Assembly: GCF_008801835.1 (NCBI RefSeq)
Contig: NZ_VZOW01000010.1
Location: forward strand, 1-64,000
DNA length: 64,000 bases
Direction of reading: 5' to 3'
From: Cupriavidus pauculus
Lineage (GTDB): Bacteria > Pseudomonadota > Gammaproteobacteria > Burkholderiales > Burkholderiaceae
The notes below the pieces were generated by a model, which searched no databases, had not been told where the DNA came from, and was given only the letters and a program-made list of their open reading frames with translations. Shown one piece after another: positions 1-17,505 of this stretch (position 1 is its first letter; each line of letters starts with the position of its first letter). Both the position numbers and the translations under genes were made by a program.

Positions 1-1176
1 TTCGAGCGGACTAAGCCGCACGTGAACGTAGGTACGATTGGTCACGTTGACCATGGCAAGACGACGCTGACGGCGGCGATTGCAACGGTGCTGGCCGCGA
101 AGTTCGGTGGTGCCGCGAAGAAGTACGACGAAATCGACGCAGCGCCGGAAGAAAAGGCACGCGGTATCACGATCAACACCGCACACGTGGAATACGAGAC
201 GGCCAACCGCCACTACGCCCACGTTGACTGCCCGGGCCACGCCGACTATGTGAAGAACATGATCACGGGCGCCGCGCAGATGGACGGCGCGATCCTGGTT
301 TGCTCGGCCGCTGACGGCCCGATGCCGCAAACGCGCGAGCACATCCTGCTGGCCCGTCAGGTTGGCGTGCCTTACATCATCGTGTTCCTGAACAAGTGCG
401 ACATGGTGGACGACGCCGAGCTGCTCGAGCTGGTGGAAATGGAAGTGCGCGAGCTGCTGTCGAAGTACGAGTTCCCGGGCGACGACACGCCGATCATCAA
501 GGGTTCGGCCAAGCTGGCGCTGGAAGGCGACAAGGGCGAGCTGGGCGAAGTGGCGATCATGAACCTGGCCGACGCGCTGGACACGTACATCCCGACGCCG
601 GAGCGCGCCGTGGACGGTACGTTCCTGATGCCGGTGGAAGACGTGTTCTCGATCTCGGGTCGCGGCACGGTGGTGACCGGTCGTATCGAGCGTGGCGTGA
701 TCAAGGTCGGTGAGGAAATCGAAATCGTGGGTATCCGCCCGACGGTCAAGACCACCTGCACCGGCGTGGAAATGTTCCGCAAGCTGCTGGACCAAGGTCA
801 GGCAGGCGACAACGTGGGTCTGCTGCTGCGCGGCACGAAGCGCGAAGACGTGGAGCGCGGCCAAGTGCTGTGCAAGCCGGGTTCGATCAAGCCGCACACG
901 CACTTCACCGGTGAGGTGTACATCCTGTCGAAGGACGAAGGTGGCCGTCACACGCCGTTCTTCAACAACTACCGCCCGCAGTTCTATTTCCGTACGACCG
1001 ACGTGACCGGCTCGATCGAGCTGCCGAAGGACAAGGAAATGGTCATGCCGGGTGACAACGTGTCGATCACCGTCAAGCTGATCGCCCCGATCGCCATGGA
1101 AGAAGGCCTGCGCTTCGCTATCCGCGAAGGCGGTCGTACCGTCGGCGCCGGCGTTGTGGCAAAGATCCTCGACTAA
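1..1176 (+). CDS. tuf: elongation factor Tu, copy 1 (5' end outside window)
   Basis: EF-Tu delivers aminoacyl-tRNA to the ribosome as a GTP complex. The reading frame is open from the first base and begins at the residue equivalent to Phe6 of the complete copy at 19693-20883, so only about five codons and the start lie outside the window. Visible GTPase motifs are GHVDHGKT (G1), DCPGH (G3) and NKCD (G4), followed by the two beta-barrel domains. From position 1 to 1178 the DNA reads the same, base for base, as 19708-20885. tRNA-Trp, secE and nusG follow, the usual tufB-type context in proteobacteria. Confidence 0.98.
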   Translation, partial: FERTKPHVNVGTIGHVDHGKTTLTAAIATVLAAKFGGAAKKYDEIDAAPEEKARGITINTAHVEYETANRHYAHVDCPGHADYVKNMITGAAQMDGAILVCSAADGPMPQTREHILLARQVGVPYIIVFLNKCDMVDDAELLELVEMEVRELLSKYEFPGDDTPIIKGSAKLALEGDKGELGEVAIMNLADALDTYIPTPERAVDGTFLMPVEDVFSISGRGTVVTGRIERGVIKVGEEIEIVGIRPTVKTTCTGVEMFRKLLDQGQAGDNVGLLLRGTKREDVERGQVLCKPGSIKPHTHFTGEVYILSKDEGGRHTPFFNNYRPQFYFRTTDVTGSIELPKDKEMVMPGDNVSITVKLIAPIAMEEGLRFAIREGGRTVGAGVVAKILD

Positions 1177-1178
1177 GC
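1..1178 (+). repeat. direct repeat, tuf copy 1
   Basis: This stretch is repeated in the same orientation at 19708-20885. The match continues two bases past the stop codon and then breaks off sharply (position 1179 is A, 20886 is T). Such exact identity between tuf copies is normally kept by gene conversion. The two copies enclose about 18.5 kb of essential genes. Confidence 0.93.
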
Positions 1179-1265
1179 AGTTAGTCGAACTGGCGACCAC
1201 GGTACCAACCTGCCGCGGTCGTTTGCCAGAAGGGGATCGGTGAGAGCCGGTCCCAAAGTAGTTCT

Positions 1266-1341
1266 AGGGGTATAGCTCAACTGGCAGAGCGTCGGTCTCC
1301 AAAACCGAAGGTTGGGGGTTCGATTCCCTCTGCCCCTGCCA
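1266..1341 (+). tRNA. trpT: tRNA-Trp (anticodon CCA)
   Basis: A 76-nt cloverleaf. The acceptor stem AGGGGTA pairs with TGCCCCT, the T-loop reads GTTCGATTC, the anticodon loop reads CTCCAAA with anticodon CCA, and the 3' CCA is encoded. It lies 89 bp after tuf and 58 bp before secE and has no evident promoter of its own, so it is probably processed from a tuf-trpT-secE-nusG transcript. Confidence 0.97.
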
Positions 1342-1350
1342 AATCAATCA

Positions 1351-1380
1351 GCCGCGTCATGAAATCATTCGTGACGCGGC
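1351..1380 (+). terminator. hairpin between tRNA-Trp and secE
   Basis: A perfect 9-bp stem, GCCGCGTCA (1351-1359) with TGACGCGGC (1372-1380), has a 12-nt loop. The sequence after it (TTAGTCTCGTTT) is only loosely T-rich. It may be a weak terminator, an attenuator or a processing signal for the tRNA 3' side. Confidence 0.45.
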
Positions 1381-1399
1381 TTAGTCTCGTTTGCGAAAC

Positions 1400-1780
1400 A
1401 TGGCTAATCCCAATGTCGAAACCGTAGGCGCCTCGAGCGGCAAGTGGCTGCTCGTTGCGGCAGTGTGCCTGGTCATAGCCGGGGTCGTCGGTTTCTACGC
1501 GCTGGCCCAGCAGCCGTCGTACGTCCGCGGCGCCGCGCTTTTTGCCGGACTGGCCCTTGGCGTCGTGGTAGCCCTCGTCTCCGCGCCGGGCAAGGACTTT
1601 GTGGGATTCGCGCGGGAATCGTATCGGGAAGTTCGCAAGGTAGTGTGGCCAACACGCAAGGAAGCCGGGCAGATGACGGGGCTCGTGTTTGCCTTTGTTG
1701 TTGTCATGGCGCTGTTCTTGTGGTCCGCTGACAAGCTCATCGAGTGGGTGATTTTTTCGCTCGTATTGGGCTGGAAATAA
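1400..1780 (+). CDS. secE: preprotein translocase subunit SecE
   Basis: SecE is the small essential membrane subunit that clamps SecY in the SecYEG channel. The 126-residue product starts MANPNVETVG and has hydrophobic segments near residues 16-34, 40-57 and 95-120. The conserved cytoplasmic helix RESYREVRKVVWPTRKEA, just before the last membrane helix, is diagnostic. Three membrane segments is the longer proteobacterial form. I chose the ATG at 1400 over an in-frame TTG nine bases upstream because it matches the family N-terminus. nusG begins 10 bp after the stop, as in most bacteria. Confidence 0.96.
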   Translation: MANPNVETVGASSGKWLLVAAVCLVIAGVVGFYALAQQPSYVRGAALFAGLALGVVVALVSAPGKDFVGFARESYREVRKVVWPTRKEAGQMTGLVFAFVVVMALFLWSADKLIEWVIFSLVLGWK

Positions 1781-1790
1781 GAGGTAGGAC

Positions 1791-2372
1791 ATGACGGATA
1801 ACGCCCAGCAGGAAACCGCAGCATCGGAATCGCCTTCGTCGAAGAAGCGTTGGTACGTGGTGCATGCCTACTCTGGCATGGAGAAGAGCGTGCAGCGCGC
1901 GCTGCAGGAGCGCATCGAGCGCGCCGAGATGCAGGACAAGTTTGGCCGCATTCTGGTTCCTTCGGAAGAGGTTGTCGAAATTAAGGGCGGCCACAAGTCT
2001 GTGACCGAACGACGCTTCTTCCCGGGGTACGTCCTGGTCGAAATGGAAATGACCGACGAAACATGGCACTTGGTGAAGAACACCAGCAAGGTGACCGGTT
2101 TCGTGGGTGGTGCGCGCAATCGCCCGAGTCCGATTTCCCAGCGGGAAGTGGACAAGATCATGACCCAAATGCAGGAAGGGGTCGAAAAGCCGCGTCCCAA
2201 GACGCTGTTCGAAGTGGGCGAAATGGTCCGCGTCAAGGACGGTCCGTTCACCGACTTCAACGGCAATGTCGAAGAAGTGAATTACGAAAAGTCGCGCCTG
2301 CGCGTGACGGTGACGATCTTCGGACGCGCCACGCCGGTCGAACTAGAGTTCGGCCAGGTCGAGAAAGTCTAA
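1791..2372 (+). CDS. nusG: transcription termination/antitermination protein NusG
   Basis: NusG binds the RNA polymerase clamp, suppresses pausing, and links transcription to Rho or to ribosomal protein S10. The 193-residue product has the NGN domain ([14 protein letters not shown], then FPGYVLVEM) and a C-terminal KOW domain ([17 protein letters not shown]). A 16-residue Ser/Ala-rich stretch precedes the NGN domain, which is a modest extension. An AGGTAGG-type ribosome site precedes the ATG. The gene is the second of the secE-nusG pair, before the rplKA unit. Confidence 0.98.
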   Translation: MTDNAQQETAASESPSSKKRWYVVHAYSGMEKSVQRALQERIERAEMQDKFGRILVPSEEVVEIKGGHKSVTERRFFPGYVLVEMEMTDETWHLVKNTSKVTGFVGGARNRPSPISQREVDKIMTQMQEGVEKPRPKTLFEVGEMVRVKDGPFTDFNGNVEEVNYEKSRLRVTVTIFGRATPVELEFGQVEKV

Positions 2373-2536
2373 GTATTTGAATTGTTGCGGCTGAACAAGA
2401 CGCAACAGGACGATAGGAGCCTCCGCGAGGCTGGTTCCGAAGAGGAGCGCGAGGCTGTGCAAGGCATGGCGATAGCGCGTTATGACTCAACAGGATCCGA
2501 TTCCTGCATCAGGAAAGGATCTGGATTGGAGTAAAG

Positions 2537-2968
2537 ATGGCCAAGAAGATCATTGGCTTTATCAAGCTGCAAATTCCGGCTGGTAAGGCAAATCCCTCCC
2601 CGCCCGTTGGTCCCGCACTGGGCCAGCGTGGTCTGAACATCATGGAGTTCTGCAAGGCGTTCAACGCGCAGACTCAAGGCATGGAACCGGGTCTCCCGGT
2701 GCCGGTGGTGATTACCGCCTTTGCCGACAAGAGCTTCACGTTCGTCATGAAGTCGCCGCCGGCGACCGTGCTGATCAAGAAGGCTGCCGGCGTGACCAAG
2801 GGTTCGCCGAAGCCGCATACCGACAAGGTCGGCAAGATCACCCGCGCCCAGGCTGAAGAAATCGCCAAGGCCAAGAACGCTGACCTCACCGCCGCTGACC
2901 TGGATGCTGCAGTGCGTACCATCGCAGGTTCGGCGCGTTCGATGGGCATCACCGTGGAGGGTCTGTAA
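2537..2968 (+). CDS. rplK: 50S ribosomal protein L11
   Basis: L11 binds the GTPase-associated centre of 23S rRNA and is needed for RelA activation during the stringent response. The 143-residue product starts [18 protein letters not shown] and has the family sequences [19 protein letters not shown] and SARSMGIxVEG at the C-terminus. A GGAG ribosome site lies just upstream. The stop TAA is immediately followed by the rplA ATG, so the two are translationally coupled. The 164-bp gap before it contains small inverted repeats (for example GTTGCG/CGCAAC at 2384-2406) that could belong to an L1-binding leader; that is a guess. Confidence 0.98.
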   Translation: MAKKIIGFIKLQIPAGKANPSPPVGPALGQRGLNIMEFCKAFNAQTQGMEPGLPVPVVITAFADKSFTFVMKSPPATVLIKKAAGVTKGSPKPHTDKVGKITRAQAEEIAKAKNADLTAADLDAAVRTIAGSARSMGITVEGL

Positions 2969-3664
2969 ATGGCTAAGGTTTCGAAGCGCGTCGCCGCCAA
3001 TAAGGCGAAGATCGAGCGCACCAAGTTCTACCCGATCGACGAGGCCCTGACCCTGGTCAAGAGCTGCGCGTCGGCAAAGTTTGACGAGTCGATCGACGTG
3101 GCAGTGCAACTGGGTATCGACGCCAAGAAGTCGGATCAGGTTGTGCGTGGTTCCGTCGTGCTGCCCGCCGGCACTGGTAAGTCGGTTCGCGTTGCGGTGT
3201 TTGCGCAAGGCGACAAGGCCGAAGCCGCCAAGGCTGCTGGCGCCGATGTGGTCGGCATGGAAGACCTGGCCGAGCAAGTGAAGGCCGGTAACCTGAACTT
3301 CGACGTCGTGATCGCTTCGCCGGACACGATGCGTATCGTCGGTACCCTGGGTCAGATCCTGGGCCCGCGCGGCCTGATGCCGAACCCGAAGGTCGGCACG
3401 GTCACGCCCGATGTTGCGCAAGCCGTGAAGAACGCCAAGGCTGGTCAGGTGCAATTCCGTGTCGACAAGGCCGGTATTATCCACGCCACCATCGGTCGCC
3501 GTTCGTTCGAAGACACCGCGCTGAAGAGCAACCTGAGCGCGCTTCTGGACGCTCTGGTCAAGGCCAAGCCGGCTACTAGCAAGGGTGTCTACCTGCGCAA
3601 GATCGCCGTGTCGTCCACGATGGGCGTTGGCGTTCGCGTCGAGCAAACTTCGCTGTCAGCCTGA
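2969..3664 (+). CDS. rplA: 50S ribosomal protein L1
   Basis: L1 forms the mobile stalk at the ribosomal E site and, in enterobacteria, represses its own L11-L1 operon. The 231-residue product has the normal length and the signature [22 protein letters not shown]. It starts on the ATG directly abutting the rplK stop. Its stop codon lies inside the loop of a perfect 9-bp inverted repeat (3652-3674), unusual enough to be listed separately. Confidence 0.98.
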   Translation: MAKVSKRVAANKAKIERTKFYPIDEALTLVKSCASAKFDESIDVAVQLGIDAKKSDQVVRGSVVLPAGTGKSVRVAVFAQGDKAEAAKAAGADVVGMEDLAEQVKAGNLNFDVVIASPDTMRIVGTLGQILGPRGLMPNPKVGTVTPDVAQAVKNAKAGQVQFRVDKAGIIHATIGRRSFEDTALKSNLSALLDALVKAKPATSKGVYLRKIAVSSTMGVGVRVEQTSLSA

Positions 3665-3674
3665 AGCTGACAGC
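3652..3674 (+). other. stem-loop over the rplA stop codon
   Basis: GCTGTCAGC (3652-3660) and GCTGACAGC (3666-3674) are perfect inverted repeats with a 5-nt loop holding the rplA TGA. No T-tract follows, so a Rho-independent terminator is unlikely. A processing or attenuation site between the L11-L1 and L10-L12 units is a better fit. Confidence 0.5.
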
Positions 3675-4050
3675 ATCACCTGACCGGACCCGATAACGCC
3701 GGACAGGGCAGGAATTGAAGGTTTCGGCATCGCCGGAATCGTCTTCGAAGCCGCAGGGCGACGAAGCAAGGCTTTGGGCAGTGGCATCTGGAACGCGAAG
3801 CGCCCCTGGATGCCGCTGGTTATCAAAGACCGCTGGTGCTCTCACCGCCGTTCGGCAGTGCGGACTTAATCGGTCGCTGCATGCGGGGCTTGCCCCGATG
3901 CGGTTGACCTGCCAGCGCAGATGGCGCACCCGAAGGGATTGATGAAACCGGACCCGTTCCGGCCGATTCGGGCCAATCGGACGCCGTTCGTTTGGACTGA
4001 TGTGTCCGCCCCGGTCATCCGGAGTGGCCGCATCGTTTTGGAGCTTAACC
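3675..4050 (+). promoter_or_regulatory. rplJ leader region (probable L10 leader)
   Basis: There are 386 bp between rplA and rplJ and no credible gene. In proteobacteria this is where the structured L10 mRNA leader lies, bound by the L10-L7/L12 complex to repress its own translation. The position and several GC-rich complementary stretches (for example around 3990-4030) are consistent with that. I could not derive a full fold and see no consensus sigma-70 promoter. Confidence 0.4.
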
Positions 4051-4572
4051 GTGCCACTCAATATTGAAGATAAGAAGGCCGTCGTTGCTGAGGTTTCGGC
4101 GCAAGTCGCCAAGGCCCAGACCATCGTCGTGGCTGAATATCGCGGCATCACGGTTGGCGATCTGACCAAGCTGCGCGCTACTGCCCGTCAGCAAGGCGTT
4201 TACCTGCGTGTTCTGAAGAACACGCTGGCCCGCCGCGCTGTGGAAGGTACGCCGTTTGCTGGCCTCGCAGAGCAAATGACCGGTCCGCTCATCTACGGTA
4301 TTTCCGAAGATGCAGTGTCGTCGGCCAAGGTTCTGAACGATTTTGCCAAGACCAACGACAAGTTGGTTCTGCGTGCAGGGTCGTACAACGGCAACGTTCT
4401 CGATGCTGGCGCCGTCAAGGCTCTGGCTTCGATCCCGAGCCGCGACGAACTGATCGCTCAGCTGCTTGGCGTGATGCAGGCGCCGGTGTCGGGCTTCGCC
4501 CGTCTGCTGGCCGCGCTGGCTGCCAAGAAGGCCGAAGGTGCTCCCGCGGAAGCGGAAGCTCCGGCTGCCTGA
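4051..4572 (+). CDS. rplJ: 50S ribosomal protein L10
   Basis: L10 anchors two or three L7/L12 dimers to the ribosomal stalk base. The 173-residue product starts [16 protein letters not shown] on a GTG codon, preceded by GGAG at 4040-4043. An upstream in-frame ATG at 4000 would add 17 residues with no resemblance to the family. The RNA-binding N-terminal half includes [16 protein letters not shown]. The C-terminus ends in an Ala/Glu-rich helix that binds L7/L12. rplL follows 57 bp later. Confidence 0.96.
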   Translation: MPLNIEDKKAVVAEVSAQVAKAQTIVVAEYRGITVGDLTKLRATARQQGVYLRVLKNTLARRAVEGTPFAGLAEQMTGPLIYGISEDAVSSAKVLNDFAKTNDKLVLRAGSYNGNVLDAGAVKALASIPSRDELIAQLLGVMQAPVSGFARLLAALAAKKAEGAPAEAEAPAA

Positions 4573-4629
4573 GCCGCATAGACAGATCGCATTACCGATC
4601 CCGAATCAAATCTAGTAGGAGTAATCCAA

Positions 4630-5004
4630 ATGGCAATCACTAAAGACGACATCCTGGAAGCCGTAGGCGCGATGTCCGTGATGGAACTGAACGACCTGGT
4701 CAAGGCGTTCGAAGAGAAGTTTGGCGTGTCGGCTGCCGCAATGGCTGTGGCTGCTGCCCCGGGCGCTGGCGGTGCTGCCGCTGCTGAAGAAAAGACCGAA
4801 TTCAACGTGATTCTGGCCGAAGTTGGCTCGAACAAGGTTGGCGTGATCAAGGCTGTGCGCGAGATCACCGGTCTGGGCCTGAAGGAAGCCAAGGACCTGG
4901 TCGATGGCGCTCCGAAGCCCGTGAAGGAAGGCGTGGACAAGGCTGCTGCCGACGACGCCAAGAAGAAGCTGGAAGACGCTGGCGCGAAGGTCGACGTCAA
5001 GTAA
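4630..5004 (+). CDS. rplL: 50S ribosomal protein L7/L12
   Basis: L7/L12 is the multicopy stalk protein that recruits and activates translational GTPases. The 124-residue product has an N-terminal dimerisation helix pair (residues 1-35), an Ala/Gly-rich hinge (about 36-55) and the globular C-terminal domain with [20 protein letters not shown]. The ribosome site TAGGAG lies nine bases upstream. A terminator-like hairpin follows at 5040, which would keep L12 output above that of rpoBC, as known in other bacteria. Confidence 0.98.
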   Translation: MAITKDDILEAVGAMSVMELNDLVKAFEEKFGVSAAAMAVAAAPGAGGAAAAEEKTEFNVILAEVGSNKVGVIKAVREITGLGLKEAKDLVDGAPKPVKEGVDKAAADDAKKKLEDAGAKVDVK

Positions 5005-5039
5005 GTGGTACCACGCGTGCCCTCGTGGCACGCGGATGG

Positions 5040-5073
5040 GGCTGGCAAAGGGAAATCCCGAGCCAGCCTTTTT
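5040..5073 (+). terminator. attenuator/terminator between rplL and rpoB
   Basis: GGCTGGC (5040-5046) pairs with GCCAGCC (5062-5068) and is followed directly by TTTTTG. It has the form of an intrinsic terminator. rpoB lies downstream with no obvious consensus promoter, so partial readthrough (attenuation) is the likely role. Confidence 0.7.
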
Positions 5074-5193
5074 GCGCTTTGTGGGGTGTGTTTCATAGCG
5101 CACCCGAATCCGGCAATTTGCATCGGATCTGGCGCAAATGTGTATTAAGGTATGCTTGACAGGCGCGATTCGATCGCTGCCCAAGCAGAAGCC

Positions 5194-5310
5194 AAACATC
5201 AGTGGCACACTAGGTGGTTGCTGATGTTTGTCTTCTGAACCGACTGCAGAAGACAAGTTTGGTCGGGTGCCCCCCGGACGTGTGCAGGCATTGCGCCGTG
5301 CAATGACCAC
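5194..5310 (+). promoter_or_regulatory. structured rpoB leader
   Basis: Three successive inverted repeats lie in the 434-bp gap before rpoB: AAACATCAG/CTGATGTTT (5194-5202 with 5221-5229), GTCTTCTG/CAGAAGAC (5230-5237 with 5247-5254) and CATTG/CAATG near 5289-5305. The first two are perfect and abut. No reading frame explains them. In enterobacteria the rplL-rpoB spacer has an RNase III site and an autoregulatory leader; a similar role is inferred here. Confidence 0.4.
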
Positions 5311-5438
5311 ACCGTCCGCAGCGTGCGGGCACCGTCAGCCAGAGGTTGGTAGCGGCCAACCGCCAAATCCCCTCCCAGTCGCTGAACACCTCAGGCGCCG
5401 GCCAGGTCCAACCGGCCCTGCGATGATTCGGAGATCCC

Positions 5439-9545
<4,107 letters not shown>

Positions 9546-9559
9546 TCCGATCGATGCGG

Positions 9560-9579
9560 ACGCCGGCTGCGGCCGGCGT
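9560..9579 (+). other. hairpin in the rpoB-rpoC spacer
   Basis: ACGCCGGC (9560-9567) and GCCGGCGT (9572-9579) form a perfect 8-bp stem with loop TGCG. No T-tract follows, so this is more likely an mRNA stability or processing element than a terminator. Confidence 0.45.
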
Positions 9580-9659
9580 TCACCAGCGCAGGTTTCCCCA
9601 CAGATTGAATGCCGCTGTTCCGGACAGACTCCGGGGCGGCGGAGAAACAAGGAGTTGCA

Positions 9660-13895
<4,236 letters not shown>

Positions 13896-13923
13896 TCGCG
13901 TATCGCACCGAAGCGCTGTAGTG

Positions 13924-13954
13924 AAACCCGGCTCCATGGAGCCGGGTTTTTTTT
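13924..13954 (+). terminator. intrinsic terminator after rpoC
   Basis: AAACCCGGCTCC (13924-13935) pairs with GGAGCCGGGTTT (13938-13949), and eight T residues run to 13954. This is a textbook Rho-independent terminator. Confidence 0.93.
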
Positions 13955-14194
13955 CGTCTCGCGCCGGCGTCATCGCCGGACTGGCCGATGGCGATAGAGC
14001 CCAGCCCGGCGCGCGGCGTGACCACGGCCGCCGAGGTAGCGTAACCGAACGGCCACGCCGAAAGCGCGCCCATGCGCCGCATGTTTTCGCCGTCTTTTGG
14101 CTTGCGTGCCACATCGGCACGGATCGAGACAGTTTTCCCGCTGCGCGCAGTGGTATGGTTACGCCTTTCCCGGCTTTCCGATTACCGCTGTCTT

Positions 14195-16042
14195 ATGTCG
14201 CGCGCCCTGGCGATCCTCAAGGAAGTATTTGGCTACCACGCGTTTCGTGGGCGCCAGGCGGAAATCATCGACCATGTGGCCGATGGCGGCGATTGCCTGG
14301 TGCTCATGCCCACCGGCGGCGGCAAGTCGCTCTGCTACCAGATCCCCGCGCTACTGCGCCAGCAGGCCGGCCATGGCGTAGGTATCGTGGTGTCGCCGCT
14401 GATCGCGCTGATGCAGGATCAGGTGGCGGCGCTGACCGAGGCTGGCGTGCGCGCCGCGGTGCTCAACTCCACGCTTTCCAGCAGCGAAGCATCGGCGGTC
14501 GAGCGCGACCTGCTGGCTGGCCGTCTCGAGATTCTCTACGTCGCGCCCGAGCGGCTGATGACCCCGCGCTTTCTGGACCTGCTCGAGCGCACGCAGGTCG
14601 GCCTGTTCGCCATCGACGAAGCCCACTGCGTGTCGCAATGGGGGCATGACTTCCGCCCGGAATATATCCAGCTCTCGGTATTGCACGAGCGCTTTCCGCG
14701 CGTCCCGCGCATCGCGCTGACGGCAACCGCCGATGCGCTGACCCGCAACGAGATCGTCGAGCGGCTGGCGCTGGACGATGCGCGCGTCTTTATCTCGAGC
14801 TTCGATCGCCCGAACATCCGCTATCGCATTGTCGAAAAGGACAACGCGCGCCAGCAACTGCTTGCCTTCATCCAGGCAGAGCACATGAATGGCGATGGCG
14901 GTCACGACAGCGGCATCGTCTACTGTCTGTCGCGCAAGAAGGTGGAGGACACGGCGGCATGGCTCGCTGGCCACGGCATCAAGGCGCTGGCGTATCACGC
15001 CGGCATGGATGCGCAGGTACGCCAGCAAAACCAGGCCCGGTTCCGCGAGGAAGAAGGCATCGTGATGGTGGCGACGATCGCCTTCGGCATGGGGATCGAC
15101 AAGCCGGACGTCCGTTTCGTCGCCCACCTCGACCTGCCAAAGAGCATGGAAGGCTATTACCAGGAAACCGGCCGCGCCGGCCGCGACGGGCTTCCCGCCA
15201 ATGCCTGGATGGCCTATGGTCTTGGCGATGTGGTGCAGCAAAAGCGCATGATAGACGAATCCGAGGCTGACGACGCCCACAAGCGGGTGTCGTCGGCCAA
15301 GCTCGATGCGCTGCTGGGTTTGTGCGAAACTCCCGGCTGCCGGCGCGTGCGGATCCTCGCCTATTTCGAGGAAGCGGCGCAGCCCTGCGGCAATTGCGAC
15401 ACCTGCCTGGAGCCGCCCGCCACCTGGGATGGAACGCGCGAAGCGCAGATGGCGCTGTCCTGCGTGTACCGCACCGCGCAGGCCAGCCGCGTACATTTTG
15501 GTGCGACCCATCTGATCGACGTGCTGCGCGGCAATGCCACTGAAAAGATCAAGCAGTGGGGGCACGACAAGGTGTCGACCTTCGGCATCGGCAAGGACCG
15601 CTCGAGCGCTGAATGGCATGCAGTTTTCCGCCAGCTGATCGCGCACGGGCTGTTGATGATCGACCACGGCGGGCATGGCGCGTTGCTGCTCGGCGAATCG
15701 GCGCGCGCGGTGCTCAAGGGCGAGCAGTCGATCACGCTGCGGCGGCAGGCCAGCAAGCCCGGCAAGTCCGGCGACCGCTCAGCGCGCGGCGCACGGACCG
15801 ACCACACGGCGGCGATGGACGGCGAAACGCTGGCCAACTGGGACGCGCTGCGCAAATGGCGTACCGCGACAGCCAAGGAGCACGGCGTGCCGGCCTACGT
15901 CATCTTCCACGATGCCACGCTGGCCGAACTTGCGCGCTGCGCCCCCGAATCGCTCGATGAACTGGCCGAGATCCCCGGGATTGGCGCCTCGAAGCTGGAG
16001 CGCTACGGCGACGAAATCCTGGAGACGCTGCGCCAGGTGTGA
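14195..16042 (+). CDS. recQ: ATP-dependent DNA helicase RecQ
   Basis: RecQ is a 3'-5' superfamily 2 helicase acting in recombination and replication-fork repair. The 615-residue product starts [21 protein letters not shown]; upstream in-frame starts would add a non-family leader. Walker A is PTGGGKS (Lys44), motif II is DEAH near residue 140, and [17 protein letters not shown] and [10 protein letters not shown] lie in the second RecA lobe. The RecQ zinc site is CETPGCRR followed by CGNCDTC, and an HRDC domain (about 535-610) ends with [13 protein letters not shown]. It stands alone between the rpoBC terminator and the str promoter. Confidence 0.96.
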   Translation: MSRALAILKEVFGYHAFRGRQAEIIDHVADGGDCLVLMPTGGGKSLCYQIPALLRQQAGHGVGIVVSPLIALMQDQVAALTEAGVRAAVLNSTLSSSEASAVERDLLAGRLEILYVAPERLMTPRFLDLLERTQVGLFAIDEAHCVSQWGHDFRPEYIQLSVLHERFPRVPRIALTATADALTRNEIVERLALDDARVFISSFDRPNIRYRIVEKDNARQQLLAFIQAEHMNGDGGHDSGIVYCLSRKKVEDTAAWLAGHGIKALAYHAGMDAQVRQQNQARFREEEGIVMVATIAFGMGIDKPDVRFVAHLDLPKSMEGYYQETGRAGRDGLPANAWMAYGLGDVVQQKRMIDESEADDAHKRVSSAKLDALLGLCETPGCRRVRILAYFEEAAQPCGNCDTCLEPPATWDGTREAQMALSCVYRTAQASRVHFGATHLIDVLRGNATEKIKQWGHDKVSTFGIGKDRSSAEWHAVFRQLIAHGLLMIDHGGHGALLLGESARAVLKGEQSITLRRQASKPGKSGDRSARGARTDHTAAMDGETLANWDALRKWRTATAKEHGVPAYVIFHDATLAELARCAPESLDELAEIPGIGASKLERYGDEILETLRQV

Positions 16043-16057
16043 CCGCGGCGCGGCCCG

Positions 16058-16080
16058 GGGGTATACGTCGCGTATACCCC
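16058..16080 (+). other. hairpin downstream of recQ
   Basis: GGGGTATACG (16058-16067) and CGTATACCCC (16071-16080) are perfect 10-bp arms with a 3-nt loop, directly abutting the -35 box of the str promoter. It could end recQ transcription, although the T-tract is only two bases long, or serve as a protein-binding palindrome at the promoter. Confidence 0.5.
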
Positions 16081-16109
16081 TTGACCATTCTGCACACCAC
16101 TGCTAGAGT
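16081..16109 (+). promoter_or_regulatory. sigma-70 promoter of the str operon
   Basis: TTGACC (16081-16086, five of six consensus bases) and TAGAGT (16104-16109, four of six) are separated by exactly 17 bp. The predicted start near 16116 would give an rpsL leader of about 225 nt, and that leader holds no gene. Confidence 0.7.
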
Positions 16110-16343
16110 GCCAGATTCGAGTTTTTGGCTTCGGATTTCGCTCGCCCGTCGGATTTGTGGTTTTCGATCCGCAAACAGGATGGCAGCAGCGGGATCCCGG
16201 CGAGCTCGCGCTCTTTGGCAAGTCTGTTACTTCGCAGCCCTTCCTTCAGAGCGTTCGCTCACCTTTCCCGTCCAAAACCCGTAGTTGCCTCTTTGCCAGC
16301 ACTGGCGAGGGGTGTTTTTGTAAAAACCAAGCTGGATTGAACA

Positions 16344-16721
16344 ATGCCAACTATCAACCAACTGGTTCGCAAGCCGCGCGTCTCTGAAGTCGTCAAGAGC
16401 AAGAGCCCGGCACTTGAGAACTGCCCGCAGCGTCGCGGCGTGTGCACCCGTGTGTACACCACGACGCCTAAGAAGCCGAACTCGGCACTGCGTAAGGTCG
16501 CCAAGGTGCGCCTGACCAACGGTTTCGAAGTCATTTCGTACATCGGCGGTGAAGGCCACAACCTGCAGGAACACTCGGTCGTGCTGATCCGCGGCGGCCG
16601 TGTAAAGGATCTGCCGGGTGTGCGCTACCACATCGTCCGTGGTTCGCTGGATCTGCAAGGCGTGAAGGACCGCAAGCAGGCCCGTTCGAAGTACGGTGCA
16701 AAGCGTCCGAAGGCTGCCTAA
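16344..16721 (+). CDS. rpsL: 30S ribosomal protein S12
   Basis: S12 sits at the decoding centre and controls translational accuracy. The 125-residue product starts [10 protein letters not shown]. Lys43 (in [11 protein letters not shown]) and Lys88 (in [10 protein letters not shown]), the classic streptomycin-resistance positions, are both wild type. It is the first gene of the str operon rpsL-rpsG-fusA-tuf and is probably driven by the promoter at 16081. Confidence 0.98.
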   Translation: MPTINQLVRKPRVSEVVKSKSPALENCPQRRGVCTRVYTTTPKKPNSALRKVAKVRLTNGFEVISYIGGEGHNLQEHSVVLIRGGRVKDLPGVRYHIVRGSLDLQGVKDRKQARSKYGAKRPKAA

Positions 16722-16916
16722 GCTTTTCGCGCAAGTCATACAGACACCCGTGGCGCAAGTCATGGCGTTGTCACCAGGCGGCGGTACAACGGAGCGTTTT
16801 TTGCGCCGTGCCGTCGAGTAAGTGGTCACCCGGCGAATTTGCCGAAAGCAAGCTAGTTGGTGGCCGGAGAGCGGAAATATTCAGACCGTCTCTCAACTGA
16901 ATCTAAAGGAAGAAAG

Positions 16917-17387
16917 ATGCCACGTCGTCGTGAAGTCCCCAAGCGGGAAGTTTTGCCTGATCCGAAGTTCGGCAATGTTGAAGTTGCCAAGTTCATGAAC
17001 GTGCTGATGCTGGACGGCAAGAAGTCGGTTGCCGAACGTATCGTCTACGGCGCGTTCGACCAGATCGAAAAGAAGGCAGGCAAGGCCCCCATCGAAGTGT
17101 TTTCCGTTGCGATCAACAACGTGAAGCCGGTGGTGGAAGTGAAGAGCCGTCGCGTGGGCGGCGCCAACTATCAGGTTCCGGTCGAAGTCCGTCCGTCGCG
17201 TCGTTTGGCATTGGCGATGCGTTGGCTGCGCGAGGCCGCGAAAAAACGCAGCGAGAAGTCGATGGCGCTGCGCTTGGCAGGTGAGCTGCTGGAAGCTGCA
17301 GAAGGCCGCGGCGGCGCGATGAAGAAGCGCGACGAAGTGCACCGCATGGCCGAAGCCAACAAGGCGTTCTCGCACTTCCGCTTCTAA
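16917..17387 (+). CDS. rpsG: 30S ribosomal protein S7
   Basis: S7 nucleates assembly of the 30S head and binds the 3' domain of 16S rRNA; in E. coli it represses its own operon. The 156-residue product starts [19 protein letters not shown] at an ATG preceded by AAAGGAAG; an upstream in-frame GTG at 16857 adds unrelated sequence. The 195-bp spacer after rpsL is where the S7 translational operator would be expected, but I could not define a fold. Confidence 0.98.
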   Translation: MPRRREVPKREVLPDPKFGNVEVAKFMNVLMLDGKKSVAERIVYGAFDQIEKKAGKAPIEVFSVAINNVKPVVEVKSRRVGGANYQVPVEVRPSRRLALAMRWLREAAKKRSEKSMALRLAGELLEAAEGRGGAMKKRDEVHRMAEANKAFSHFRF

Positions 17388-17505
17388 GGCGCGCGAAAAA
17401 CGCTGTTGGTTGCCGGGCGGGCTGTGTTTTCACACATCTCGCCCGTTTGTGTTAGGGGCGCAGACGATGAGATTTCTGCGCCTCATGGACGAATAGAGGA
17501 TTAAA

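Noticed and set aside
3715..3942. Short frames in the rplA-rplJ spacer
   Set aside because: No ribosome site, no family likeness, and the place is where the L10 leader RNA is expected.
5156..5161. Perfect TTGACA in front of rpoB
   Set aside because: No acceptable -10 box occurs 16-18 bp downstream, so I did not call an rpoB promoter.
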